From Paludibacteraceae bacterium (GTDB lineage: Bacteria; Bacteroidota; Bacteroidia; Bacteroidales; Paludibacteraceae), in contig JAFWXW010000015.1 in NCBI GenBank assembly GCA_017517845.1, positions 1 through 35,802 on the forward strand: DNA of 35,802 nt. Reading direction: 5' to 3'. The translations under genes were made by a program, and so were the position numbers. Shown one piece after another: positions 17,089 through 25,754 of the stretch; positions within the stretch are counted from its first letter, which is position 1; every line of letters begins with the position of its first letter. The notes below the pieces were generated by a model. That model was not told the origin of the DNA, ran no database searches, and saw nothing but the letters and a program-made list of their open reading frames with translations.

Positions 17089-17655
17089 ATGAAAAAAACT
17101 AGAGACCTTTTAATAGAATCTGCCAGAATAGTCTTTGCTCGCTTAGGTGTGCAACATGCCACTATGAACGATATAGCAGAGGAGTCTAATAAAGGTAGAA
17201 GAACGTTATATACCTACTTTAAATCTAAGGAGGAGGTGTATAATGCGGTGGTTGAAAAGGAATTGGATACACTTGTGTCCAAACTGCAGGGTATTTCAAA
17301 TTCTTCTCTTACTCCAGACCAAAAGATTATAGAGTTTATCTATATTCACTTGGATACCATTCATGATATTGTAAAGAACAATGGAACACTACGTGCCGAC
17401 ATCTTTAGCGATATTAAGGCTATGGAAATAGCTCGTAGAAGCACAGATTTAAAAGAAATAAAGATGCTTCGCGAGATACTAACAGATGGTGTTAAGAAAG
17501 GCTCTTTTTCTATAGAAAGCATAGAAACTGCTACTCTTATGATATTCTATGCCGTAAAAGGTCTAGAAGCTCCATATAATAAACAGCACATTTCTGGTAA
17601 AATGAAAAGCAGACGCGACCATATTGCCAAATTTGTGTTGAAAGGACTTAGATAA
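17089..17655 (+). CDS. TetR/AcrR-family transcriptional regulator
   Basis: From ATG 17089 the protein has 188 residues. Residues 1-47 are the TetR DNA-binding domain (MKKTRDLLIESARIVFARLG, then ATMNDIAEESNKGRRTLYTYFKSKEEV), and the rest is a helical ligand/dimer domain. An in-frame ATG at 17005 lies before the promoter and operator and is rejected as start. Neighbours do not reveal the target beyond its own promoter; tilS diverges from it. The stop is directly adjacent to the stop of the convergent metallopeptidase gene. Confidence 0.9.
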   Translation: MKKTRDLLIESARIVFARLGVQHATMNDIAEESNKGRRTLYTYFKSKEEVYNAVVEKELDTLVSKLQGISNSSLTPDQKIIEFIYIHLDTIHDIVKNNGTLRADIFSDIKAMEIARRSTDLKEIKMLREILTDGVKKGSFSIESIETATLMIFYAVKGLEAPYNKQHISGKMKSRRDHIAKFVLKGLR

Positions 17656-18807
17656 TTATCTTCTTTTTAGGTTGTAAATTTCTACTTCTCTTATTTCTGG
17701 GGTTATTTGTTTTAGATTTCTATTATTAGATTTATCTAAGTATATATTGAAGTCTCTGATATAAACCGTGTTGTCTGCGTATATTATCAAGCCAATATTG
17801 TCTCCACCTTGTCTTAAATCTGCTATGTCGTTGTGATATATAAAGGTGTCATTTAAGAAGTAATAAATGAATTGACCTTGTTTATAGATTTTAATCTTAT
17901 TGTAGTCATTTGGTTTAAATTCTTCTCTGTATAAATCTATAAACGGAATCATGCTAGCATTTTCTCCCAAAAAGATATGTTTTCCTTCATCTATTGTTAT
18001 ATAGTGGAGATTATGATTTTCTTTTTTTGCATCTGCTTGACCAAAGTAAATGCCAGAATTTGCCATGTCTGATTTGTTATTAGAAACTATCTTTAAGTTT
18101 ACTTCAATACAGAAATCATCTAGAGTATTGACAGATGCTGATACATTTGCTGTTACATTAGAAGAATATGAAGTGGCTACGTATTCTCCATTTTCTACTC
18201 TACTATAAAAGTTTTCTTGGTTTACTATTGGGAGTTGAGGTCTAGTTTTGCTCAATGAAAAGATTTTATTTTCAAACATTCCAGAAAAATCTGGAACAAA
18301 TGTACTCCATGAGGGTACTTCGCGGGTCTGAGTGAAAAGTTCTTTTATGTAATAATCTTTTCTCATGCCACGATAATTTATGTTGCTCGCTCTGCCGTTT
18401 GGTAACTCGTCGCCGCACATAATGCTCTTCCAGTCTTTGTTTTTTAGAACATCATTAATGTGGTAACGTTGAAGGAAACCATGTCCCATTTCATGGAAAA
18501 CTAGGTCTTCTTTTGCATCATCTGCTAGATAACTTTCAGAAATAGAAGCCCAATAATCTGGGTCTATCTCTATCTCGATAGGTCTTCTGTTCATGTAACA
18601 GACACCTGCTTTTTCGCCATCTAGTCTTGCAAATGTCATAATAAGACCTTCGTCATCAAAGTTGTGACCATATTTTTTAGCTTCTGTGAAGAATCTTTGT
18701 GCATAAACATCTAGTTCTGCATCAACTCTGTGGGTGTCTGGAAACTCTATGAATATACAACTAGAAAATAATAGTGGTAATAATATAGAAATTAAGTATT
18801 TTTTCAT
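17656..18807 (-). CDS. Putative zinc metallopeptidase lipoprotein
   Basis: This 383-residue protein begins with a lipoprotein signal (MKKYLISILLPLLFSSC, Cys17). The zinc-peptidase helix HEMGHGFLQRYH is at residues 105-116 (HExxH plus a later His), within a domain of about 200 residues. The second half (about 205-360) is beta-rich and resembles a LamG/concanavalin-like module (DDFCIEVNLKI, SGIYFGQADAK, HYITIDEGKHIFLGENA, FIYYFLNDTFIYHND). It is probably anchored on the outer membrane or periplasmic side. Its start overlaps the murA stop by 4 nt. The peptidase family and substrate are unknown. Confidence 0.78.
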   Translation of the reverse strand: MKKYLISILLPLLFSSCIFIEFPDTHRVDAELDVYAQRFFTEAKKYGHNFDDEGLIMTFARLDGEKAGVCYMNRRPIEIEIDPDYWASISESYLADDAKEDLVFHEMGHGFLQRYHINDVLKNKDWKSIMCGDELPNGRASNINYRGMRKDYYIKELFTQTREVPSWSTFVPDFSGMFENKIFSLSKTRPQLPIVNQENFYSRVENGEYVATSYSSNVTANVSASVNTLDDFCIEVNLKIVSNNKSDMANSGIYFGQADAKKENHNLHYITIDEGKHIFLGENASMIPFIDLYREEFKPNDYNKIKIYKQGQFIYYFLNDTFIYHNDIADLRQGGDNIGLIIYADNTVYIRDFNIYLDKSNNRNLKQITPEIREVEIYNLKRR

Positions 18808-20108
18808 TCTCTAATAATCTTAGCTCCTAGTACGTTAAGTCTTTCATCTATTGCTTCATAGCCTCTGTCTATTTGTTCAATATTGTGAATGACACTCACT
18901 CCACTAGCACTCAATGCAGCTATAAGAAGTGAAATTCCTGCACGAATATCTGGAGATGTCATGACTGCAGGACGTAGGTGAAAATCCTCTCCCATACCTA
19001 TAATGGTAGCTCTATGTGGGTCGCAAAGTATAATTTGGGCTCCCATGTCTATAAGTTTATCTACAAAGAAAAGCCTACTTTCAAACATTTTTTGGTGGAT
19101 AAGTACACTTCCCTTTGCTTTTGTGGCTAGTACTAGGATGATACTTAAAAGGTCTGGAGTAAGTCCCGGCCATGGTGCATCAGAAATGCTTAAAATAGAA
19201 CCGTCTATATAAGATTCAACTTTGAAGATGTCTTGCTGTGGGATAATTATATCATCGTTTTCTATAATTAATTTTATACCCAATTTTCTGAAACTATCTG
19301 GTATAATTCCTAGATTTGCTATAGAAACATCTTTTATTCTAAGCTGAGAACCTGTCATAGCGGCTATGCCAATGAAACTTCCCACTTCTATCATATCTGG
19401 CAGAATCTTATGTGAGCAACCTTTAAGCTTTTTTACGCCTGTTATATGAAGTAGGTTGGAACCTATGCCGCCTATTATTGCTCCCATACTAACAAGCATT
19501 TTACATAATTGTTGTAGGTATGGTTCGCATGCTGCATTGTAAATTGTTGTTTTGCCTTCGGCTAATACAGCAGCCATAATAATATTTGCAGTACCAGTTA
19601 CAGAAGCTTCGTCTAGTAGCATATATGTGCCTTTGAGTTCTTCTGCTGTGATTCTATATAGTGAATTTTCTGTATCGTATTTAAATGTTGCTCCAAGTTT
19701 ACTAAATCCTTGGAAGTGTGTGTCTAGGTGTCTTCTTCCTATTTTGTCTCCTCCTGGTTGAGGTAGAATAGCACTTTTGAAACGCGATAAAATAGGACCT
19801 AATAACATTACAGACCCTCTGAGTGAGGTGCAGCGTTTGTTGTAATCTGTACTGCCTATATAATCTAAGTCTATATTTTGGGCTTTGAAACTATATTTGT
19901 TTCGGTTTATTTCTTTTACCTCAACGCCCATTTTTTGCATCAAATCTATAAGTTGGACAATATCTGCAATATGAGGAATATTATCAATAATAACTTCCTC
20001 TTTTGTTAATAAACATGCACAAATCACTTGTAGTGCTTCGTTTTTTGCTCCTTGTGGAGTGATTTCTCCACTAAGTTTATGTCCACCTTCTATTCTAAAT
20101 GATGCCAT
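18804..20108 (-). CDS. murA: UDP-N-acetylglucosamine 1-carboxyvinyltransferase MurA, Asp active-site form
   Basis: MurA transfers enolpyruvate from PEP to UDP-GlcNAc, the first committed step of peptidoglycan synthesis. The 434-residue length and the motifs GAKNEAL (K22, N23), LRGSVMLLGPILSRF and IDRGYEAIDERL are typical. The loop that carries Cys115 in E. coli reads PGGDKIGRRHLDTH, with Asp121 at the cysteine position. Enzymes with Asp here are not alkylated by fosfomycin. The gene lies 1 nt after DUF4290, an arrangement common in Bacteroidota. Confidence 0.96.
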   Translation of the reverse strand: MASFRIEGGHKLSGEITPQGAKNEALQVICACLLTKEEVIIDNIPHIADIVQLIDLMQKMGVEVKEINRNKYSFKAQNIDLDYIGSTDYNKRCTSLRGSVMLLGPILSRFKSAILPQPGGDKIGRRHLDTHFQGFSKLGATFKYDTENSLYRITAEELKGTYMLLDEASVTGTANIIMAAVLAEGKTTIYNAACEPYLQQLCKMLVSMGAIIGGIGSNLLHITGVKKLKGCSHKILPDMIEVGSFIGIAAMTGSQLRIKDVSIANLGIIPDSFRKLGIKLIIENDDIIIPQQDIFKVESYIDGSILSISDAPWPGLTPDLLSIILVLATKAKGSVLIHQKMFESRLFFVDKLIDMGAQIILCDPHRATIIGMGEDFHLRPAVMTSPDIRAGISLLIAALSASGVSVIHNIEQIDRGYEAIDERLNVLGAKIIRE

Positions 20109-20109
20109 G

Positions 20110-20727
20110 TTATTTTTTTGCCTTAGGTTTGTTTTTTAGATTGTTGTTTTTCTTAATATTCATGTTAGAAGGACCAGTGAGTTCTTTTCCGTCTTTAAGT
20201 TTAAGGTTATCACTGCTCAAACTCAATCTGCCATTGGAAAGCTCATATAGGTCGGCAAATATTTTGGAGTCTTCTACAGAAGATTCTTTATTCCATACTA
20301 TAAAACATTTTTTCATGTGATTTGCTAGTACAGGAATAAGTTTTACCTCATTTTCTTCGTCTAGGGTATTAACAGCTTCTATGAAACGTGGTAGGATAGT
20401 ACCATAGTGACGATGAGATATTTTTCTATTAGGATATGGAAGTTTTTCTGGTTTGCTATCTAGTTTTTCTGGTTTGACCAACTCGTATGGATAGTCTATA
20501 TCCAACTGATAGTTGGACATTATAGCCAAGTGGTCCCATAGTTTATGTTTGAAGTCATTTACGTCTCTCAAATGTGGAAAGAGATTACCCATAATGTTTA
20601 TTATGGTGTGTGCACATCTAGTGCGTTCTTCTCTGTCTTCTATGGTCATGGCATATTCCACCATTTGTTGGATATTTCTGCCATACTCGGTTAAAATTAG
20701 TTTGTTTTTATTTGTATAGTACTCCAT
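20110..20727 (-). CDS. DUF4290 family protein
   Basis: This 205-residue cytosolic protein begins MEYYTNKNKLILTEYGRNIQQMVEYAMTIEDREERTRCAHTIINIMGNLFPHLRD. That is the recognisable start of DUF4290, a Bacteroidota family found just before murA. The last 35 residues are lysine/asparagine-rich (NIKKNNNLKNKPKAKK) and probably disordered. No function is known. It forms a unit with murA and the metallopeptidase gene. Confidence 0.88.
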   Translation of the reverse strand: MEYYTNKNKLILTEYGRNIQQMVEYAMTIEDREERTRCAHTIINIMGNLFPHLRDVNDFKHKLWDHLAIMSNYQLDIDYPYELVKPEKLDSKPEKLPYPNRKISHRHYGTILPRFIEAVNTLDEENEVKLIPVLANHMKKCFIVWNKESSVEDSKIFADLYELSNGRLSLSSDNLKLKDGKELTGPSNMNIKKNNNLKNKPKAKK

Positions 20728-20763
20728 AATCTAATTTATTTATTTTCTTTTTATACATTAAAA

Positions 20764-20890
20764 ATTGCGAGTAGAGCTCTTCGCGGGATTTTACTCATTA
20801 TTGACTACAAAAGCAAAACTTACTTCGTTCAAACAGTTGCTTTTGCTTAACGCCAATAATTTCCTAAAATCTTTTTCCGCTCATCGCAAT
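20764..20890. repeat. Long concentric imperfect palindrome
   Basis: Five pairs of complementary arms share a centre near 20828: ATTGCGA/TCGCAAT (20764-20770, 20884-20890), GCGG/CCGC (20783-20786, 20877-20880), GATTTTA/TAAAATC (20787-20793, 20865-20871), ATTATTG/CAATAAT (20797-20803, 20854-20860) and AAAAGCAA/TTGCTTTT (20809-20816, 20837-20844). The 127-bp element could fold as one long bulged hairpin. No reading frame lies in it. It is a MITE-like element or structured RNA 37 bp upstream of the DUF4290 start. Confidence 0.75.
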
Positions 20891-20935
20891 ATCGCATTTT
20901 TAAGTATAAAAATATAAATGTTAAACTCCTAATTA

Positions 20936-21008
20936 CTCGCTTCGCTCGTGATTTTGCTCACGCTCTGCAATGCTTAAGCAAGCTTATCATTGCTCTCGCT
21001 TACTCGCA
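20936..21008. repeat. Palindromic repeat related to the lptD 3' element
   Basis: GCAATG (20967-20972) and CATTGC (20988-20993) flank TTAAGCAAGCTTA. This matches the reverse complement of the palindrome at 13322-13350 almost base for base. CTCGC-rich flanks are shared as well. The tsaB stop (20989-20987) lies inside it. Confidence 0.75.
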
Positions 21009-21709
21009 AAATTCCTAACTCCTAACTGGTTCTTTGGAACCGTAACGTTAGCAGCTTTGAGATAAAATGGTTCAAAGTATGCTAGGTCTGCAAAATCTTT
21101 ATTGTTGTAAGCCTCATTGGCCAATTTTATCATACTTGTGGCTAATGGATAAACATCACTTAAGAAAGCAGCATTCTTGTGTGTGATAAATTGTTTGCAC
21201 TTTTCTGCACCATTACCACAGAAATAAATTTTTCTATCCTTTAATATTTCTGCAAAACTATTTTCATCTATGATTTCTGGCTCTGTGGCAGATACCTCAT
21301 TGAGTCTTGTATCATATATACAACGATAAACTTCCATTCTGCGTGCATCTATCATAGGACATAAAAGTGCATCTTCTTCTAGATTATATTTTTCTAGTGC
21401 ATTTTGTGCTATGATTTTTAGGGTAGGAATGGTAATTAGAGGGATTTCTGAACCATAACATAAACCTTTGGCAAATGAAGTGCCAATCCTAAGTCCTGTA
21501 TATGAACCAGGTCCAATACTTAGTGACACTGCATCTAAATCTTGAGGTTTTAGGTTCGATTCTTGTAACAAATCTCTAACGAATACTCCTATTAATTCAC
21601 TATGATTATTGCCAGTGAAATTTTCTCTAGAATGCTTGCAAATTTCATTTTCAGAAATGCATACAGAGCATACTGTGGTAGATGTTTCTATGTGTAAAAT
21701 TTTGCTCAT
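20987..21709 (-). CDS. tsaB: tRNA threonylcarbamoyladenosine biosynthesis protein TsaB
   Basis: TsaB is the non-catalytic partner of TsaD in making t6A37 of ANN-reading tRNAs. The ASKHA-type blocks are clear: ILHIETSTTVCSVCI at the start, ENFTGNNHSELIG, SIGPGSYTGLRIGTSFAKGLCYG (about residues 64-86) and MIDARRMEVYRCIYD. The normal family end 'FEPFYLK...TVPKN' is present. It is then followed by QLGVRNFASKREQ, which is encoded by two heptamers and the adjacent palindromic repeat. The repeats have therefore rewritten the C-terminus. The minus-strand promoter TATCTTTG (21726-21719) leaves only a few nucleotides of leader. Confidence 0.93.
   Translation of the reverse strand: MSKILHIETSTTVCSVCISENEICKHSRENFTGNNHSELIGVFVRDLLQESNLKPQDLDAVSLSIGPGSYTGLRIGTSFAKGLCYGSEIPLITIPTLKIIAQNALEKYNLEEDALLCPMIDARRMEVYRCIYDTRLNEVSATEPEIIDENSFAEILKDRKIYFCGNGAEKCKQFITHKNAAFLSDVYPLATSMIKLANEAYNNKDFADLAYFEPFYLKAANVTVPKNQLGVRNFASKREQ
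21010..21028. repeat. Short heptamer repeat at the tsaB 3' end
   Basis: AATTCC, TAACTCC and TAACTGG in tandem, the same family as the arrays at 9617-9760, 15996-16058 and 26020-26457. It encodes LGVRN in tsaB. Confidence 0.7.
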
Positions 21710-21718
21710 AATTTTTCA

Positions 21719-21757
21719 CAAAGATAGTCATTTTTATTTATTTTTTCTATAACTTTG
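21719..21757. promoter_or_regulatory. Divergent -7 elements of tsaB and paaK
   Basis: On the minus strand TATCTTTG (21726-21719) serves tsaB. On the plus strand TAACTTTG (21750-21757) serves paaK, about 40 nt before its ATG. Neither has an obvious -33 TTTG. Confidence 0.6.
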
Positions 21758-21796
21758 CAAGAGTTTATATGAAATAATTAACTAAAACTAAATAAA

Positions 21797-23095
21797 ATGA
21801 TTTGGAATCCTTCTGTAGAATGCATGGATAGAGAATCTATGCGAAAACTACAATCTGAGAGACTACGTAAAGTGGTGGAAAGAGTCTACAACAACTGTGA
21901 ACCTTATAGAAAAAGAATGGAAGAAGCAGGTGTTACTCCTGAAGATATAAACTCAATAGACGATATCGTAAAATTACCGTTTACCTCTAAAAAGGATTTG
22001 AGAGATTATTATCCATTTGGCTTATTATCAGCACCTAAAGAAGAAATTATTCGTATTCATGCTTCTTCTGGTACTACAGGTAAACCTATTGTGGTAGGCT
22101 ATACAAAAAACGATATTGCAAACTGGAATGAAGCTGGTGCACGTTGTTTGTCTGCATTCGGATTGGGAAAACAAGATGTGATACAAGTGGCGTATGGTTA
22201 TGGACTTTTCACTGGTGGTCTTGGTGCTCACGGAGCTTGCGAAACTATTGGTGCTATCACAATTCCTATTTCTGCAGGTAACACAGAAAAACAAATGCTT
22301 ATGATGCACGACCTTCAAGCTACAGCGCTTGCATGTACTCCTTCATACGCATTGTATTTGGCAGAATCTTTGGAAAAATCTGGTCTAAAGGATAAAATGA
22401 ACCTTAAAGTAGGTATTTTTGGTGCTGAACCCTGGACAGAACAAATGCGTAAAGAAATAGAAACTAAATTGGGTATTAAAGCATACGATATCTATGGTTT
22501 AACAGAGATAAGTGGTCCTGGTGTGGGTCACGAATGTGAATGCCAATGTGGAACTCACATTTGCGAAGACTTGTTCTTCCCAGAAATTATCGACCCAGAA
22601 ACAGGCGAACGTCTTCCTGATGGTTCTGTTGGTGAACTAGTTTTCACGACTTTAACCAAAGAAGGTATGCCACTTATTCGTTTCCGTACTCGCGACTTAA
22701 CTCGTTTAATCTACGATAAATGTGAGTGTGGACGTACTTCTGTGCGTATGGAAAAAATCATGGGACGTAGTGATGATATGCTTATTATTCGTGGTGTTAA
22801 CGTGTTCCCATCTCAAGTGGAAGCTGTGCTTTGCGAAGTAGAAGAGTTTGAACCTCACTTCTTTATTACTGTTGACCGTGTAAACAACACAGATACATTT
22901 GACATAAAAGTGGAAGTTAAAGAACAATATTACACCGATGAAATTAGTGGTATGGTCAAACTTCAAAAGAAACTTGCTGCTAGACTTCAAAGTGTGATTG
23001 GTCTTCAACCAAATATTATTTTGGCAGAGCCAAGAAGTATGGAACGTAGCCAAGGTAAAGCAAAAAGAGCATTAGACAAACGTAAATTACAATAA
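21797..23095 (+). CDS. paaK: Phenylacetate-CoA ligase family protein
   Basis: This 432-residue AMP-forming acyl-CoA ligase has the phosphate-binding loop SSGTTGKP at 90-97 and the typical YGYGLFTGGLGAHGACETIGA. It also has the adenylate motif YDIYGLTEISGPGVGHEC, a CECQCGTHICED cysteine segment, FRTRDLTRL and the C-terminal MGRSDDMLIIRGVNVFPSQVE. It probably activates an aryl acetate. In anaerobic Bacteroidota it is paired with an ACT-domain gene, here 12 nt downstream, and is thought to act with indolepyruvate-type oxidoreductases; none of those is in the window. Confidence 0.93.
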   Translation: MIWNPSVECMDRESMRKLQSERLRKVVERVYNNCEPYRKRMEEAGVTPEDINSIDDIVKLPFTSKKDLRDYYPFGLLSAPKEEIIRIHASSGTTGKPIVVGYTKNDIANWNEAGARCLSAFGLGKQDVIQVAYGYGLFTGGLGAHGACETIGAITIPISAGNTEKQMLMMHDLQATALACTPSYALYLAESLEKSGLKDKMNLKVGIFGAEPWTEQMRKEIETKLGIKAYDIYGLTEISGPGVGHECECQCGTHICEDLFFPEIIDPETGERLPDGSVGELVFTTLTKEGMPLIRFRTRDLTRLIYDKCECGRTSVRMEKIMGRSDDMLIIRGVNVFPSQVEAVLCEVEEFEPHFFITVDRVNNTDTFDIKVEVKEQYYTDEISGMVKLQKKLAARLQSVIGLQPNIILAEPRSMERSQGKAKRALDKRKLQ

Positions 23096-23107
23096 GGAGG
23101 ATACATT

Positions 23108-23512
23108 ATGACAACATTACAGTTATCAGTTTTCTTGGAAAACAAAACAGGTCGTTTAAACGATGTGGCTAAAGTGTTGGCTGAAGCAGGTATTAATATG
23201 ACTGCGTTCAGTGTGGCAGACAATTCAGATTTCGGTATTTTAAGAGTGTTGGTATCCGACCCTGAAAAGGCAAAACAAGTGCTTAAAGAAAAAGGTTTTG
23301 CTGTGAAATTAACCAATGTTTTAGCTCTTCGTATAGGAAATTCTGCTGGAACTTTATACACTATTTTGGATAAACTAGCAGCAGAAAAAGTATATATTGA
23401 GTATATGTATGCTTTTTCAGAAGGAGAACAAGCTAGTGTGGTTATTCGTCCTAATAATATAGACCAAGCAATAGAAATTTTAAAAGCAAATAAGATAGAA
23501 TTCGTAGGCTAA
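23108..23512 (+). CDS. Tandem ACT-domain protein
   Basis: This 134-residue protein consists of two ACT domains. The first is residues 1-68 (TTLQLSVFLENKTGRLNDVAKVLAEAGINMTAFSVADNSDFGILRVLVSD) and the second about 70-134 (ALRIGNSAGTLYTILDKLAAEKVYIEYMYAF...ASVVIRPNNIDQAIEILK). ACT domains bind amino acids; a sensing role for the paaK product line is inferred from the constant pairing. An AAGGAGG-like ribosome site is seen before its ATG (23094-23100). Its stop overlaps the next start (TAATG). Confidence 0.9.
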   Translation: MTTLQLSVFLENKTGRLNDVAKVLAEAGINMTAFSVADNSDFGILRVLVSDPEKAKQVLKEKGFAVKLTNVLALRIGNSAGTLYTILDKLAAEKVYIEYMYAFSEGEQASVVIRPNNIDQAIEILKANKIEFVG

Positions 23513-24987
23513 TGGATCCATTAACCCTTTCATTATTAGGTGGTTCGGCTTTACTATTATTTAGTGTTGTAGTAAGTAAAACGTCGGTTAAGATGGGTGT
23601 GCCCACGCTTATCATCTTCCTTGGAATAGGTATGTTGGTGGGGAGTGATGGTTTGGGTATAGAGTTTAATGATTATTCTTTGGCTCAAGCATTAGGTACT
23701 ATAGCATTAAACATTATATTGTTTTCTGGTGGTTTGGATACTAATATAGAAAGTGTTAAGCCTGTGGCTGGAAAAGGTTTTTCTCTAGCCACATTGGGGG
23801 TATTCCTTACTGCTTTGTTGGTTGGTGCTTTTGCTTATTGGGTAACGGATTTTACATTTCTAGAATCTTTACTTCTTGGGGCAATAGTTTCTTCTACCGA
23901 TGCGGCTGCAGTGTTTTCCATTTTCCGTACACAAAAGGCTGGTTTAAAAAGAAAACTAAAAGATGTGATAGAGTTGGAGAGTGCTAGTAATGATCCTTTG
24001 GCATATTTCTTAACCATTACTATCATTTCTCTAATATCAGAAGGAGACGCAAATTACTGGTTATTATTACCAAACTTCATTTTACAAATGTTTCTAGGTG
24101 CTGTTTTAGGAGTGGTGTTGGGATATTTATTTGTGAAGTTAATCAATAAAATAAAACTAGACATTAGTGGACTTTATCCTGTGCTTTGCATAGGTATAAA
24201 CCTATTTGTTTATTCATTTACCACTTATCTGGGAGGTAACGGATTCTTGGCTATTTATCTGTGTGCATTGGTACTTGGAAATAGTGTATTGGCACATAAG
24301 AGAACATTGGTTATGTTCTATGACGGCTTTGCATGGCTTATGCAGGTGGTAATGTTCTTGTCTCTAGGTTTACTTATAAATCCTAGTGAAATGTTGCCAT
24401 ATACTGGAATAGGGTTGGCTGTTTCGTTATTCTTAATGATAGTGGCTCGTCCATTGGCAACGTTTATTTCTTTAGTGCCATTTAAAATGCCTTTCAAAGA
24501 CCAAATATTCGTTTCTTGGTGTGGCCTGAGAGGTGCTGTACCTATTGTGTTTGCTACCAATGCGTTGCTTGCAAATATACCTGTAGCAAATGAAATATTT
24601 ATTATAGTCTTTTTCGTAGTATTGACTTCTATGTTAATTCAGGGAACTACTTTCTTTAAGGTAGGTAAAAAACTAGAATTGACTAAGAAAGAAGAAGATG
24701 GAAATAAATTCACCTTTAATGAAGATGGTGATTTTGCTTCTGAATTAAAAGAAATATTACTAGAAAATCCAGAATGTGATGGTAAAGCCATAATGAATTT
24801 AAAACTTCCAGATGGGGCTCTAGTGGTATATGTTAAACGTGGAAAGCAATATATTACTCCAACTGGTTCTACTGTAGTGCAAATAGGCGATAAAATATTG
24901 ATTATGGCCAATGACAAAGCCACTATGGATAGGGTAAAATATTTGTTTTCTAAAGATATTTTAATAGAAGATTTAATAGAAGAATGA
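23512..24987 (+). CDS. Potassium/proton antiporter, CPA1 type with RCK_C domain
   Basis: This 491-residue membrane protein has about 12 hydrophobic segments over residues 5-385. The conserved ion site region includes GAIVSSTDAAAVFSIFR and ELESASNDPLAYFLT, with WCGLRGAVPIVFAT in the late helices, as in NhaP2/CvrA proteins. The cytosolic end (about 410-490) is a TrkA-C/RCK_C domain (ENPECDGKAIMNLKLPDGALVVYVKRG...TVVQIGDKILIMAND). It likely exports K+ or Na+ for H+ under regulation by the C-terminal domain. It overlaps both neighbours by 1-4 nt. Confidence 0.92.
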   Translation: MDPLTLSLLGGSALLLFSVVVSKTSVKMGVPTLIIFLGIGMLVGSDGLGIEFNDYSLAQALGTIALNIILFSGGLDTNIESVKPVAGKGFSLATLGVFLTALLVGAFAYWVTDFTFLESLLLGAIVSSTDAAAVFSIFRTQKAGLKRKLKDVIELESASNDPLAYFLTITIISLISEGDANYWLLLPNFILQMFLGAVLGVVLGYLFVKLINKIKLDISGLYPVLCIGINLFVYSFTTYLGGNGFLAIYLCALVLGNSVLAHKRTLVMFYDGFAWLMQVVMFLSLGLLINPSEMLPYTGIGLAVSLFLMIVARPLATFISLVPFKMPFKDQIFVSWCGLRGAVPIVFATNALLANIPVANEIFIIVFFVVLTSMLIQGTTFFKVGKKLELTKKEEDGNKFTFNEDGDFASELKEILLENPECDGKAIMNLKLPDGALVVYVKRGKQYITPTGSTVVQIGDKILIMANDKATMDRVKYLFSKDILIEDLIEE

Positions 24988-25754
24988 AACCTTTAATTCT
25001 AATTACTAATGATGACGGCATAGAGGCTCGTGGCATTCACTCTCTAGTGGAAGCTGTGCAGCATCTTGGTGATGTGGTGGTAATGGCTCCAGATGGACCT
25101 CGTTCTGCTCAGTCTAGTGCCATTACTATGAATACTCCTTTGCGTATTTGGAAACATTTTGAAAAAGATGGTCTCAAAATGTTTCGTTGCAATGGTACTC
25201 CTACAGACTGTGTAAAAATTGCGGTATATAATATTCTGGAGAGAAAGCCTGATATTATATTGGCTGGTATCAATCATGGTGACAATACTTCTATTTCTGT
25301 GATTTATTCTGGTACTATGGGTGCTGTGCTTGAAGGCTGTATTGAGGGTATTCCTTCTGTTGGTTTCTCACTTTGTACTCATGACCCTAGAGCAGATTTT
25401 TCTGAGGCTATGAAATATGCTTCTATTATCACTGAAAAAGTGTTGCGCGAGGGACTTCCAAAGGATGTTTGCCTTAATGTGAATTTCCCTGTTGGGGTAA
25501 AACTCAAAGGTTTTAAAGTGGTTCGTCAGGCAAATGCACGTTGGCAAGAACGTTATGTGGTGCGCGAAGACCCAAATAACAACACTTATTATTGGCTTAC
25601 TGGTGAGCTTCACAACAATGAACCTGAGGCGGAAGATACAGATGAGTATGTGGTAAGAAATGGTTATGCTTCTGTGGTGCCTTGCCATGTGGATATGACT
25701 CATTATGCTACTGTTCAGCAACTTAAATCTTGGGATTATGAAGAAACTGAATAA
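24984..25754 (+). CDS. surE: 5'/3'-nucleotidase SurE
   Basis: SurE dephosphorylates nucleoside monophosphates. The N-terminal metal site ITNDDGIEARG (residues 6-16) is followed by VVMAPDGPRSAQSSAITMNTPLRI, FRCNGTPTDCVKIA, GINHGDNTSISVIYSGTMGAVLEGCIEGIPSVGFSL and VNFPVG. All conserved blocks are intact, and the 256-residue length is usual. The start overlaps the antiporter stop as ATGA; its own end is overlapped by the small membrane-protein gene. Confidence 0.96.
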   Translation: MKPLILITNDDGIEARGIHSLVEAVQHLGDVVVMAPDGPRSAQSSAITMNTPLRIWKHFEKDGLKMFRCNGTPTDCVKIAVYNILERKPDIILAGINHGDNTSISVIYSGTMGAVLEGCIEGIPSVGFSLCTHDPRADFSEAMKYASIITEKVLREGLPKDVCLNVNFPVGVKLKGFKVVRQANARWQERYVVREDPNNNTYYWLTGELHNNEPEAEDTDEYVVRNGYASVVPCHVDMTHYATVQQLKSWDYEETE

